Source: Thermohahella caldifontis (lineage in GTDB: Bacteria; Pseudomonadota; Gammaproteobacteria; Pseudomonadales; Oleiphilaceae). Taken from it: a DNA stretch of 64,000 nucleotides. The stretch spans positions 124,001 to 188,000 of the forward strand of contig NZ_CP154858.1 of NCBI RefSeq assembly GCF_041153465.1. The letters run 5' to 3'. Of this stretch, positions 26,027-34,991 are shown in pieces. A model generated the notes under the pieces. That model searched no databases. It was given only the letters and a program-made list of their open reading frames with translations, and was not told the DNA's origin. The position numbers and the translations under genes were made by a program. The stretch's first letter is position 1; every line of letters begins with the position of its first letter.

Positions 26027-27214
26027 ATGAACCGGACAATACGTAAAGGCCTGGCGTGCGCCATGACATATGCACTGTGCATGTCAGCAGACGCTGCCCC
26101 GTTTTTCATGGGGTTGGGGGATCTGCCGGGGGGCATATTTTATAGCCGGGCATTGGCTGTGTCTGCGGATGGCAGCACTGTTGTCGGCGACAGTAATGGG
26201 GTGGGCGGAAATCATGCATTCCGCTGGACGCTGGAAGAGGGTATCCAGTATCTGGTTGATCCCGCGGAAAACCCTCATGGGAGTCTCGGACTGGGTATTT
26301 CAGGCGATGGGTCGGTCGCAGCAGGCTACGCCTCACCTATGGGTAATGTTTCTGCATTCCGCTGGACGGCTGCGACAGGAAGTCAGTATCTGCCCAGCCT
26401 GCCCGCCGAAAGACTACAAAGTGAGGCGTGGGACGTGTCGGATGATGGCCGGGTAATTGTGGGAGAGTGCGGTTCGGATGGAAATCGGGTTGCGTGCCTC
26501 TGGGATGAGCATGGAAACGTGCGCGGAATCGGCGATCTGGCAGGAGGTATGCTGAGTGCCGGAGCAACTGCCGTTTCAGCAGATGGTTCGGTCGTCGTGG
26601 GGACGGGATATTCTGAATCGGGTCAGGAAGCTTTCCGTTGGACCGAGGCGACGGGAATGGTGGGCCTGGGTGATCTGCCGGGGGATAATTTTAACAGTTG
26701 GGCCTGGAGTGTCTCAGCGGACGGGCGTGTTGTAGTGGGCGTGTCCCGGTCGGAAAAAGGGATGGAGGCGTTCAGGTGGACGGAAAGCGGGGGGATGCAA
26801 GGGCTGGGCGTCGACGGGTTGACAGGAAACAGCGTGGCATGGGACGTATCCGGTGATGGCAGTCTTGTCGTTGGGGAGTCGGTGCTCGAAACAGGTTGGG
26901 GGGCAGTGATCTGGGATGAAGCAGGAGTCATGCGTCCTCTGAAGGAATACCTGGCCACCGACTATGGTCTGGATCTGACCGGGTGGGCGCTCGGAGAGGC
27001 GTACGGTATTTCTGACGACGGCAAGGTCATTGTGGGGTGGGGGAGCAGCCCGAACGGCTGGTCAGAGGCCTGGATTGCCAATCTCAGAACTGATGCGACG
27101 TCGCCCGTTCCGGTACCGGAGCCCATGTCGCTGACGCTACTTGGAATCGGTCTGGCAAGTCTCTGGCGCGTCGGGAGGAGTGTCCGCCGGTGGTCTGGCC
27201 CGCAGCGGGCTTGA
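26027..27214 (+). CDS. PEP-CTERM HAF-repeat exported protein
   Basis: 395 residues. A signal peptide (ACAMTYALCMSADAAP) is followed by at least six beta repeats of about 45 residues with recurring units such as SADGSTVVGDS, AFRWTEATGM and LGDLPG, the pattern of the HAF extracellular repeat family. The C-terminus is a PEP-CTERM sorting signal: VPVPEPMSLTLLGIGLASLW, then an Arg-rich tail, which is normally cut by an exosortase. The gene looks monocistronic, and its G/T-rich codon use looks less biased than that of its housekeeping neighbours, hinting at acquisition. No exosortase gene is in the window. Confidence 0.85.
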   Translation: MNRTIRKGLACAMTYALCMSADAAPFFMGLGDLPGGIFYSRALAVSADGSTVVGDSNGVGGNHAFRWTLEEGIQYLVDPAENPHGSLGLGISGDGSVAAGYASPMGNVSAFRWTAATGSQYLPSLPAERLQSEAWDVSDDGRVIVGECGSDGNRVACLWDEHGNVRGIGDLAGGMLSAGATAVSADGSVVVGTGYSESGQEAFRWTEATGMVGLGDLPGDNFNSWAWSVSADGRVVVGVSRSEKGMEAFRWTESGGMQGLGVDGLTGNSVAWDVSGDGSLVVGESVLETGWGAVIWDEAGVMRPLKEYLATDYGLDLTGWALGEAYGISDDGKVIVGWGSSPNGWSEAWIANLRTDATSPVPVPEPMSLTLLGIGLASLWRVGRSVRRWSGPQRA

Positions 27215-27330
27215 ATTTTACATGTTGAAGCCCATATCGCCTGTGTGCCGGATCCCGACAGGTGCGCGTTTCAGTCCGGAGCCGGAAAAGGTACAATACG
27301 CCAACGGTCTGACGATTGACGGAAAAAAGC

Positions 27331-27834
27331 ATGCAGATACAGAATGCCGTACGCGATGCTCTCACGCGCAACTTCGAGGTGACCCACCTGGAAGTGATCA
27401 ATGAAAGCGACCGGCACAATGTGCCCCCGGGGTCGGAGAGTCATTTCAAGGTTGTCCTGGTCTCGCCGGACTTTGAAGGGCTGAGGCGCATCCAGCGGCA
27501 CCAGGCGGTCTATCGTCAGCTGGGCCATCTCCTTGAGAGCGGTATTCATGCACTGGCGCTGCATACCTACACGCCTGACGAGTGGCGTGACCTGGCGCAG
27601 GCACCGGCCTCCCCGGAATGCATGGGAGGCGGCAGCAAAAGGGGGACGGCCTGTGAGCCAGTTTTTCCAGATCCATCCGGAGAATCCCCAGCCTCGCCTG
27701 ATCAGGCAGGCGGCAGAAATCGTCAGACAGGGCGGAGTGATCGTTTATCCCACGGACTCGGGCTACGCGCTCGGCTGTGCCCTTGGGGAGAAGAAGGCGA
27801 CGGATCGGATCAAGGCCATCCGTCGTCTGGATGA
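27331..27834 (+). CDS. bolA: BolA family protein with frameshifted C-terminus
   Basis: The first ~108 codons are a normal BolA domain: HNVPPGSESHFKVVLVS, GLRRIQRHQAVYRQLG and HALALHTYTPDEW are family hallmarks, including the conserved His. BolA proteins partner with monothiol glutaredoxins in Fe-S handling and affect cell shape. As read, the frame runs 168 residues to 27834, but everything after about residue 105 overlaps yciO out of frame. One more G in the five-G run 27641-27645 would end the protein at TGA 27654-27656, overlapping the GTG start of yciO as GTGA, the expected coupled arrangement. The extension is therefore probably an artefact or recent mutation. Confidence 0.85.
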   Translation: MQIQNAVRDALTRNFEVTHLEVINESDRHNVPPGSESHFKVVLVSPDFEGLRRIQRHQAVYRQLGHLLESGIHALALHTYTPDEWRDLAQAPASPECMGGGSKRGTACEPVFPDPSGESPASPDQAGGRNRQTGRSDRLSHGLGLRARLCPWGEEGDGSDQGHPSSG

Positions 27835-28276
27835 CAAGCACAATTTCACGCTCGTGCTGGACAGCTTTGCTGACATCGCCACCTACGCCAAAATGGAGAA
27901 CCAGCACTTCCGGCTCATCAAGGCGCATACGCCTGGCCCCTACACATTCATCCTCCGGGCCACCTCCGAAGTGCCCAGACGCCTGCTGCATCCGAAGCGC
28001 CGGCAAATCGGCATCCGGGTGCCGGACAATGCCATCGCCAAGGCTCTGGTTGAAGAACTGGGGGAGCCCATCATGAGCACGACGCTGATCCTTCCGGGAG
28101 AAGAGTTGCCCATGACCGATCCCTGGGAGATCCGCCAGATGCTTGAACATCAGGTGGATCTCATCATTGACGGCGGTTTCTGTGGCATGGAGCCCACCAG
28201 TGTCATCAGTCTGGTGGAAGATGTACCGGTTGTTCTGCGCAAGGGTGCCGGAGACACCTCCGCGTTCGAGGAGTGA
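27653..28276 (+). CDS. yciO: YciO/Sua5-like threonylcarbamoyl-AMP synthase family protein
   Basis: 207 residues from GTG 27653. The YrdC/Sua5 fold is clear: GGVIVYPTDSGYALGCAL, then ATDRIKAIRRLDDKHNFTL, PGPYTFILRA and RQIGIRVPDN. YrdC/TsaC proteins make threonylcarbamoyl-AMP for tRNA t6A; the YciO branch has this fold with an uncertain cellular role. Branch assignment rests on overall resemblance (YPTDSGYALGC, lower conservation of the KRPxxxP region). It overlaps the out-of-frame tail of bolA by 182 bp as read, or by 4 bp if the bolA frameshift is corrected. Confidence 0.85.
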   Translation: MSQFFQIHPENPQPRLIRQAAEIVRQGGVIVYPTDSGYALGCALGEKKATDRIKAIRRLDDKHNFTLVLDSFADIATYAKMENQHFRLIKAHTPGPYTFILRATSEVPRRLLHPKRRQIGIRVPDNAIAKALVEELGEPIMSTTLILPGEELPMTDPWEIRQMLEHQVDLIIDGGFCGMEPTSVISLVEDVPVVLRKGAGDTSAFEE

Positions 28277-28291
28277 ACCGGCTACCCGGGA

Positions 28292-28888
28292 TCAGGCTGC
28301 CTGACCGCTCAGCTCACGCTGCAGGCGCTGGAACCGGGTTGCCAGATCGGTCAAACCATTGAACTCCTGATGCTGGGACAGCACGGAGGAATAGATCCGG
28401 TTCTCCGTCCCGTAGGCCTGCTGCAACCGTACCACGTTCTGCATGATGTCCAGTGCCGGCTTGCTCTGCCAGACAGTCTGCAGGGTGGCCCGGAACTGGG
28501 GCATGTTGTTCAGATCCGCCTCGATCATCTTTCTGACCGGCTCCGGCACGGCTGCATCCACAATAATCTGCCCGCCCTCCGGCCGCACGTTGAGATCTGT
28601 CCCTTCCGGCAGCTGATATTCGGCAACCTTTTGCCTGAGCACGGTCTGCAGGGATGCAATGGCTTGCCCGATTTCCCGTTGCCAGGTGCGAATGGCCTGC
28701 TCCGGTTTCGGGCGGGGTGATGCAGCGGGACCCGCGTTGAAATGTGACAGACTGACCGGGGTATCCGCATCGCCGGATTCCATGGGGCCGGCCGGGTCCG
28801 GCGCGGCGGGCTGAACCGGCGACTGCTGTTCACGCAACTGCTGATAAGCGTGATATCCCTTGTTGATCAGGGTCTGAATCAGACTCAT
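28292..28888 (-). CDS. conserved hypothetical protein
   Basis: 198 residues from ATG 28888, with AGAGGTG upstream at good spacing. It begins with a short helix (SLIQTLINKGYHAYQQL), then a Pro/Ala-rich linker to about residue 65, then a helical and mixed domain of about 130 residues (IRTWQREIGQAIASLQTVL, GQIIVDAAVPEPVRKMIEADL) ending RFQRLQREL. No signal peptide, membrane segment or known motif is seen. It converges on yciO and is divergent from sbcB. I do not recognise a family. Confidence 0.65.
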   Translation of the reverse strand: MSLIQTLINKGYHAYQQLREQQSPVQPAAPDPAGPMESGDADTPVSLSHFNAGPAASPRPKPEQAIRTWQREIGQAIASLQTVLRQKVAEYQLPEGTDLNVRPEGGQIIVDAAVPEPVRKMIEADLNNMPQFRATLQTVWQSKPALDIMQNVVRLQQAYGTENRIYSSVLSQHQEFNGLTDLATRFQRLQRELSGQAA

Positions 28889-29093
28889 GACACACCTCTG
28901 TCCATTACGTTGTGATTTTTCAAGCAAAAGGCGTGCCCGCCGGAGGCGACAAGAAACCGACACCGGGCGGGGCATGCGGAGACGACGATGACAGGCTTCG
29001 CTGGTGTCTCCCCGGAGCACCTGCCGGCATGTCGCGGGATGAAAGGCGGGCGCGGTTGCGGTAGACTGCCAGCGATCGAACAGGAGAGCTTTT

Positions 29094-30539
29094 GTGCAGA
29101 CTATCCTCTGGCATGATTACGAGACCTTTGGCCAGGATCCCCGCCGGGACCGGCCGGCCCAGTTTGCCGCCTTGCGGACCGACCTGGATCTGAATCCGGT
29201 AGAGGACCCGCTGGTGCTGTATTGCAAACCGGCGGACGATGTGTTGCCCGCACCCGTCGCCTGCCTGATCACGGGGATCACACCCCAGGAGGCTCAGAGC
29301 AAGGGGCTGGTGGAAGATCAGTTCATTGCGCGGATAGACGAAGCCTTCCGGGTGCCGGAGACCTGTGGTGCCGGCTACAACAACATTCGCTTTGATGATG
29401 AAGTCACGCGCCACACACTCTATCGCAATCTCTATGATCCCTATGCGCGAGAGTGGCAGAACGGCAACAGCCGCTGGGATTTGCTCGATGTCCTGCGTCT
29501 GGCGTGGGCGCTGCGCCCGGAAGGGATCGTCTGGCCCAAGGGGGAGGATGGAAAGCCCAGTTTCAGGCTGGAGTTGCTGACTGCCGCCAACGGCATTGAT
29601 CATGCCTCAGCCCATGATGCCATGTCCGATGTGGAAGCAACGCTGGCCATGGCCCGTTTGCTGAAGGCGCGTCAGCCGCGCCTTTATCAGTGGGCTTTCG
29701 ACCACCGCTCCAAGCATGCGCTCAGATCCCTGGTTGACCTGCAGAGCCGCAAGCCGCTGCTCCACGTGTCCGGCATGTATGGCACGGAAAAGGGCTGCTG
29801 TGCCCTGGTTGCGCCGCTGATGTGGCATCCGGTCAACGAAAACGGACTCATTGTCTGGGACTTGCGTGAAAGCCCGGCTGAGCTGGTGGACATGGATGCA
29901 GAAACGCTCCGATACCGCCTGTTTTCAGATCGCGCCACACTGGAAGAGGACGGCAACACCCGTCTGCCCATCAAGGTCGTGCACCTCAACAAGAGTCCCA
30001 TACTGGCGCCGTCCGGTGTCGTGAAGGGGACGGATCCTGCGCGTCTGGCCGGGTTTGGTCTGGACGGTGCAACACTGAGAACCCATCTGGCTCAGGTCAG
30101 GGAAGTGGCGGACAAGGTACAGGATGTGCTGAAAGCTGTTTTTGAATCGCCGCCGGAGAGCACGGATGATGACGCAGATGTTGCGCTTTATCAGGGATTC
30201 TGGCCGGACAGCGACCGGAAGCTTATGCAGGAAGTGCATCGACAGCCGCCGGAACTGCTGGGTGAACTTGATGTGAAGTTTTCGGACGATCGGCTGAAGA
30301 CGCTGTTTTTCCGGTTCAGAGCACGCAATTATCCCGAGACCCTGAACTCGGAGGAACGCGAGCGCTGGGAACGCTATCGCTATACCAAGCTGACGGATCC
30401 GGATTCCCGCTACCTGACCTTTGAACGCTATTTTGCGGAAATCCAGCGTCTCATGGCCCGCCCCGATTGCAGCGCCCGGGATCGGGAAATCCTGGAAAAC
30501 CTCATCATATACGGCCAGTCCATCCTGCCCGCCCTCTGA
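29094..30539 (+). CDS. sbcB: exodeoxyribonuclease I
   Basis: 481 residues from GTG 29094 with AGGAGAG upstream. ExoI degrades single-stranded DNA 3' to 5' in recombination and mismatch repair. The DEDDh exonuclease domain shows WHDYETFGQDPRRDRPAQFA (Asp8, Glu10), NNIRFDDEVTRH and ASAHDAMSDVEATLAMA; the SH3-like and C-terminal helical domains specific to ExoI follow (LRESPAELVDMDAETLRYRLF and RFRARNYPETLNSEERERW). Length agrees with E. coli SbcB (475). It is monocistronic; the pitrilysin gene converges 28 bp away. Confidence 0.95.
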   Translation: MQTILWHDYETFGQDPRRDRPAQFAALRTDLDLNPVEDPLVLYCKPADDVLPAPVACLITGITPQEAQSKGLVEDQFIARIDEAFRVPETCGAGYNNIRFDDEVTRHTLYRNLYDPYAREWQNGNSRWDLLDVLRLAWALRPEGIVWPKGEDGKPSFRLELLTAANGIDHASAHDAMSDVEATLAMARLLKARQPRLYQWAFDHRSKHALRSLVDLQSRKPLLHVSGMYGTEKGCCALVAPLMWHPVNENGLIVWDLRESPAELVDMDAETLRYRLFSDRATLEEDGNTRLPIKVVHLNKSPILAPSGVVKGTDPARLAGFGLDGATLRTHLAQVREVADKVQDVLKAVFESPPESTDDDADVALYQGFWPDSDRKLMQEVHRQPPELLGELDVKFSDDRLKTLFFRFRARNYPETLNSEERERWERYRYTKLTDPDSRYLTFERYFAEIQRLMARPDCSARDREILENLIIYGQSILPAL

Positions 30540-30567
30540 TCATTGGCGCGGGCAGGACAGACCTCTC

Positions 30568-33417
30568 TCAGGGCGTGAACCAATCCTGCTGTTGTTGCCA
30601 CTCCCCCTTGTCGGGCAGTGGCCGTGCATCGGCCGGTCGCCAGGGCGAGTCGTCTTCATGGCGTGAGGTCAGCAACATTGCGGCTGGTTGATCCGCAACC
30701 CGCTTGCGGAAGGTCTCGATCACATCGGCCCGGGATAACCCTTCAATTGCCTGAATGAGTTGCTGGCGCGAGTCGAACTGTTCGTGCTGTTGGTCGATCT
30801 CCGTCCAGTAACGGTCGGCCCGTTGCTCCAGGGTCTTGTCGCGTTCACTGAGTCGCGTGATCAGCGCCTGCTTGTGCAGTGCGAAGTCCTGTTCGGAGAG
30901 TTCATTCAGTCGCCCGGCAAAGGCCTTCAGCGCCTCCTGTGTCTCCTGATGGAGTTCGGCACCGCTTGCTCGGGGTGACTGGACAATGAAGGCCAGACCG
31001 GGCACTTCAAGCACAGGGTAGGGCGAGGCAAAGACGATATAGCCCAGTTGCTTTTCCGTGCGCAGGCGCTCGTAGTACCAGGGGCCGATGATCTGGCCGA
31101 TCAATGCGTAGCGGGCGCGGTCAGTCCAGGACTTGTCCTGCCCCTGAACATAGTAGAGATAGCCGGTGTCGGGATGTGTCACCACCTTCTGGGTGGCAAA
31201 CACGGCAGCCGGAAGCCTGACGACCCGGGAGCGGGGAACCTCTGCGGTCGCTTCGGCCGTCTTCACGAACCGGGTACGCACCACATCGTTCAGTGCGCGG
31301 GCGGTGGCTTCATCCATGTTGCCGAGACCCAGGGTGACGAGATCCACTTTTGCGAAAACCGCCTGAGCGTAGTCGGCCATGTACGCCGGTGTGATGGTTT
31401 CCAGCGCAGCAAGCTGCTCCCGGTTGTTCCAGTACGGCTTCATCATCCAGTTGCGGCTGTGGGCCACGAGCTGCTCGAAGGGTTTGTTCAGCTCCTGATT
31501 GCGCAGTTGACGGGCCAGGTCCTCCTTGAACTGTGCCAGCCGCTCCGGGCGGATGACCGGGTGCCGCAATGTTGCCGTCACCTTGTCGAGCAATACCGGT
31601 TGTTTTTCGCTGTAACCGTCGATACGCAGTGTCATGCCGCGCATGTGCCGGTAGAGACGGAACTCCAGACCGGCAAGATAGGCGGGGTACACGTACTCGT
31701 TGAGCTGGTCGCGAACCAGATCCACCAGCAGTTGTGCCGCCACAAAGTGTGCCGGAGAGTCGTTCACCACCGGCGAACGAATGCTCACATAAAAGCTGGC
31801 CTTGGGGGTTTTGAAGCTCAGATCATGCGCCCACCAGGCTTCCAGTCCCGGCTCACTGACCAGTTTGACGGGATGAGGCTGATCTTCTCCGGGTGCCCAG
31901 TCCACCGAATCGGGAATGAAGGCGTTGGGTGCCGGCAGGTGAAGATCAGCATACTGCGCTGAATCCGTCATTTCGGGCAGGGCACGGATACTGTGCGGCA
32001 CCTGATACCAAGGCTCCGTCCTGTCCGTTTCCGCATCCGGTGCCACCAGTACCGCCAGCATGTTGTCCGGGCGCAGGGCCTGCGTGTACGCATGCAGCAA
32101 CTGCTCGTCGTACTGATCCATCATGTAGGGGGCGGCCAGAACATGGGGCAGGGGAAACAGATTCATGCGGCCCGCCACGCTGCTGGCAAAGTGGATGGGC
32201 TGGGATCGCTCCTGGAAGCGGAAGGCGATATCCAGCATCTTGCGCTGTTCTTCAAAACGCCAGCGCTCGATACCCTGTTGCCGGATCATGTCCAGCAGGT
32301 GTTCCGTGGCCTGGATCACCTCCTGATAGCGGGCCCGGCCCTCCCGGGTGAGCTTGATGGAAATGCTCAGCAGACTCTGATGACCATCATCCATGAAGGT
32401 GCCGGCGGACAACCCCTCTGCCAGCCCCTGCCGCTTGAGCCAGGAAAGCAGGCTGCCTTCGCCTTCATGGCCGATGAGATTGGTCAGATAGTACAGGGGC
32501 TTGTTGCGATAGTAGGGGCGTGAGGACGGAACCGGGAACAGCAGCGTCAGGGACCGGCGGTCCTGCACCGGCTTCAGCTGTACCAGCCTGCCGGTGTCTT
32601 CGGCGCGCAGCAACGGGGGCAGCGGATTGCGCTGTGCCAGCGGCTGCACCGGAACCGGTGTAAATTTCTCGCGTACCCACTGCTCCAGTGTGTCGAGAGA
32701 CTGGTTGCCATAGACCACGAGGCGCATGTTCTCGGGGCTGTAATGGGTCCGGTAGAATGCCAGCAGGTCGTCGCGGACTGGGTGTCCCGGCCTGTCCGCC
32801 AGGGTGTCCAGATTGCCGACTGCAAAACGTGCCACCGGATGTGCCGGATTCAGGGCCTGCTTCAGTACCGCGTACAGGCGGCGTCCGTCATCTTTCAGCT
32901 TGCTGGTGTACTCCGAATGGACCGCGTTCTTTTCCCGTTCCACATATTCCGGATTGAACAAGGGCGCCACGAACTGTTGAGCAAAACGATCCAGCGCCGG
33001 TTCCAGATAATCGGCATCCACATCAAAGAAATAGTTGGTGTGGTTCGCCGCAGTGAAGGCATTGTGGCTGCCACCGTGCTGGTTGATGAACGCCTGATAT
33101 TCGCCGGCCTCCGGATACTTTTGCGTTCCCAGAAACAGCATGTGCTCAAGAAAATGTGCCAGCCCCTCGCGCCCCGGCGGATCATCCTGACTGCCCACCG
33201 CCACATCCATGGCTGCAGAGGCCTTTTCAGCCTGCGGGTCGGAAACCAGCAGTACCTGAAGGCCGTTGTCCAGCGTCAGCGGACGGTAGGCACGCTCATC
33301 GTTGGGGCTTGTAATGATCTGACCATCAGTGGACATAGGGCTCCTGTTGTTGAGCATGGTGCATGACGCAGTCATCATGATCAGAACAAGGCTGATCACC
33401 CAGCGCATCCGGTTCAT
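30568..33417 (-). CDS. pitrilysin-like M16 metallopeptidase lipoprotein
   Basis: 949 residues from ATG 33417, with AGGAG seven bases upstream. The signal sequence (WVISLVLIMMTASC) ends in a lipobox with Cys19, so it should be a lipoprotein of the cell envelope. The inverted zinc motif HFLEH is at residues 88-92 and the third ligand Glu is in EYVEREKNAVHSEY. Two M16 halves and the C-terminal domains (about 500-949) give near the length of protease III (PtrA, 962), but PtrA is a soluble periplasmic protein, so lipidation is unusual. It degrades small proteins or peptides by family analogy. Confidence 0.9.
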   Translation of the reverse strand: MNRMRWVISLVLIMMTASCTMLNNRSPMSTDGQIITSPNDERAYRPLTLDNGLQVLLVSDPQAEKASAAMDVAVGSQDDPPGREGLAHFLEHMLFLGTQKYPEAGEYQAFINQHGGSHNAFTAANHTNYFFDVDADYLEPALDRFAQQFVAPLFNPEYVEREKNAVHSEYTSKLKDDGRRLYAVLKQALNPAHPVARFAVGNLDTLADRPGHPVRDDLLAFYRTHYSPENMRLVVYGNQSLDTLEQWVREKFTPVPVQPLAQRNPLPPLLRAEDTGRLVQLKPVQDRRSLTLLFPVPSSRPYYRNKPLYYLTNLIGHEGEGSLLSWLKRQGLAEGLSAGTFMDDGHQSLLSISIKLTREGRARYQEVIQATEHLLDMIRQQGIERWRFEEQRKMLDIAFRFQERSQPIHFASSVAGRMNLFPLPHVLAAPYMMDQYDEQLLHAYTQALRPDNMLAVLVAPDAETDRTEPWYQVPHSIRALPEMTDSAQYADLHLPAPNAFIPDSVDWAPGEDQPHPVKLVSEPGLEAWWAHDLSFKTPKASFYVSIRSPVVNDSPAHFVAAQLLVDLVRDQLNEYVYPAYLAGLEFRLYRHMRGMTLRIDGYSEKQPVLLDKVTATLRHPVIRPERLAQFKEDLARQLRNQELNKPFEQLVAHSRNWMMKPYWNNREQLAALETITPAYMADYAQAVFAKVDLVTLGLGNMDEATARALNDVVRTRFVKTAEATAEVPRSRVVRLPAAVFATQKVVTHPDTGYLYYVQGQDKSWTDRARYALIGQIIGPWYYERLRTEKQLGYIVFASPYPVLEVPGLAFIVQSPRASGAELHQETQEALKAFAGRLNELSEQDFALHKQALITRLSERDKTLEQRADRYWTEIDQQHEQFDSRQQLIQAIEGLSRADVIETFRKRVADQPAAMLLTSRHEDDSPWRPADARPLPDKGEWQQQQDWFTP

Positions 33418-33487
33418 GTCAGGCTCCTGATTGAAGTGTAGTCGCTCCGGACGCAGTGTGCGCTGCCGCATGCAGGCGCGCCAAAGG

Positions 33488-33763
33488 CTAGTGTGCGGCC
33501 TGTCCGCCGCCGAGTTTCTGCAGTGCTTCCTGAGCCAGTGCACGTGCCTGGGCTGCATCCGTGGTGTGCGCAATAGTATTCAGGGTTTGGGTCAGTTCCG
33601 CGATTAACTGTTGGTAATCCTTGAACTGGGCCGAGAAGGCATCATCAATGGCACGGTAGGCCGACTCGATGGCTGCAGTCCGGTCCGATTCACCCCGTAC
33701 GGTGGCATTCAGGGCCCTGAGGCACGCCCTGACAATCTCGATGTAACGTTCGTCGTTATTCAT
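33488..33763 (-). CDS. small hypothetical protein
   Basis: 91 residues from ATG 33763, with AGGGAG close upstream. It is soluble, helical and Ala-rich (YIEIVRACLRALNATVRGESDRTAAIESAYRAIDD, shown in part; DYQQLIAELTQTLN). There is no Cys-rich, membrane or signal feature. It lies between the pitrilysin gene (same strand, 70 bp) and phaB (divergent, 215 bp). Small helical proteins beside phaB can be phasin-related, but the resemblance here is too weak to name it. Confidence 0.55.
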   Translation of the reverse strand: MNNDERYIEIVRACLRALNATVRGESDRTAAIESAYRAIDDAFSAQFKDYQQLIAELTQTLNTIAHTTDAAQARALAQEALQKLGGGQAAH

Positions 33764-33978
33764 GTGCTCCCTGAGCTCCCGGCGTCCGAGCCGCCGATTG
33801 TAACACAGACCCTGCTCCACGCCATTATGCCAAGGTGTACTGTCTGAAAAGTGTTCAAATTGGTACGCTTTGACCCGAATCGTGGAGGGGTTGATGTCGA
33901 AAGCATGTCACGATTCAGTCATGCCGCGCATCGACACTGTATGCGTCTCAATATCAAGGCTTCAGGGAGAAAGCCCAC

Positions 33979-34734
33979 ATGGAAACATCTCGCAACATTG
34001 CACTGGTTACCGGTGGCACCGGTGGTATCGGAACGTCAATCTGTCAGCGTCTGGATGAGGATGGTTATCACGTCATTGCCACTTACAGCTCGCCTGAACG
34101 GGAAGCCATCGCCCGTCAGTGGCAGGCCGAGCAGCAGGAGCTGGGGCACAACATCGATATCGTCCAGATGGATGTGGCAAGTTGGGACGACTGCGTTCGC
34201 GCCGGTCGCCTCATTCTGGAAACCTTCGGACCGGTCACGGTTCTGGTCAACAACGCCGGTATCACCCGTGACGCAGTCATGAAGAAAATGACGCCACAGC
34301 AATGGCACGCAGTCATTCGCACCAATCTGGACAGCCTGTTCAATGTGACTCAGCAATTCCTGCCGGTCATGCTGGACAAGGGATTCGGGCGAATCATCAA
34401 CATTTCTTCCATCAATGGCGAGAAGGGGCAGTTCGGGCAAGTCAACTATTCTGCGGCCAAGGCCGGGGTGCATGGCTTTACCATGGCACTGGCCCAGGAA
34501 ACGGCACGCAAGGGCATTACCGTCAACACCATTTCACCGGGGTATATTGCGACGCAGATGGTCATGGCCGTACCCGAAAAGGTGCGGGAAGCCATCATTG
34601 CTCAAATCCCCATGGGACGCCTTGGCAAGCCGGAGGAAATTGCGCATGCGGTGTCCTTTGTGGCCTCGCCGCTGGCTGGCTTCATGACCGGCGCAAACCT
34701 TTCCGTCAATGGCGGGCAGCACATGCACGCCTGA
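33979..34734 (+). CDS. phaB: acetoacetyl-CoA reductase
   Basis: 251 residues of the classical short-chain dehydrogenase fold. TGGTGGIGTSI is the NADPH-binding turn, NNAG and ISSINGEKGQFGQVNYSAAK supply Ser, Tyr and Lys of the catalytic set, and VNTISPGYIATQMV follows. The SSINGEKGQFGQ segment is distinctive of PhaB, which makes (R)-3-hydroxybutyryl-CoA for polyhydroxyalkanoate. FabG enzymes are close relatives, but this signature favours PhaB. No phaA or phaC is in the window. The fatty acyl-CoA reductase gene follows 257 bp downstream on the same strand. Confidence 0.9.
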   Translation: METSRNIALVTGGTGGIGTSICQRLDEDGYHVIATYSSPEREAIARQWQAEQQELGHNIDIVQMDVASWDDCVRAGRLILETFGPVTVLVNNAGITRDAVMKKMTPQQWHAVIRTNLDSLFNVTQQFLPVMLDKGFGRIINISSINGEKGQFGQVNYSAAKAGVHGFTMALAQETARKGITVNTISPGYIATQMVMAVPEKVREAIIAQIPMGRLGKPEEIAHAVSFVASPLAGFMTGANLSVNGGQHMHA

Positions 34735-34759
34735 CTTCTCCTGCACATCTCGATGCGGA

Positions 34760-34781
34760 GCCGCGCCGGAACCGGCGCGGC
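34760..34781 (+). terminator. strong GC hairpin after phaB, possible terminator
   Basis: GCCGCGCCGG (34760-34769) and CCGGCGCGGC (34772-34781) are perfect reverse complements; in RNA the loop would be about six bases. It lies 25 bp past the phaB stop. The following bases are A-rich rather than T-rich, so efficient intrinsic termination is uncertain. Confidence 0.45.
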
Positions 34782-34882
34782 GACATAAAAGATAATAAAT
34801 GGCGTTAGTCGCTCTGTCCGGCTCCGAGCCTTTGCTCTAATAAAGTTCATGCGTTTTGTACGTGTTCTGTGTAAACTTTTGT

Positions 34883-34948
34883 ATCGTTCAAATAATGGAC
34901 GATCACAACAATAGTCAAAGGTAGGTTTGCCATAGCGCTGACTTTGAC
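34883..34948. promoter_or_regulatory. two inverted repeats upstream of the fatty acyl-CoA reductase gene
   Basis: In the AT-rich leader, ATCGTTC (34883-34889) and GGACGAT (34897-34903) form an imperfect palindrome around AAATAAT, and GTCAAAG (34914-34920) and CTTTGAC (34942-34948) are perfect inverted arms 21 bases apart. Both could be operators for a regulator of the reductase gene. No clear -35/-10 pair was fixed. Confidence 0.3.
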
Positions 34949-34991
34949 CTAGAAATAAGTGAATATCATCAACACCAGGAACGGAGCCAAC

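Noticed and set aside
34760..34781. Hairpin after phaB as a REP-like repeated element
   Set aside because: No second copy is seen in the window, so there is no evidence for a repeat family; listed only as a possible terminator.
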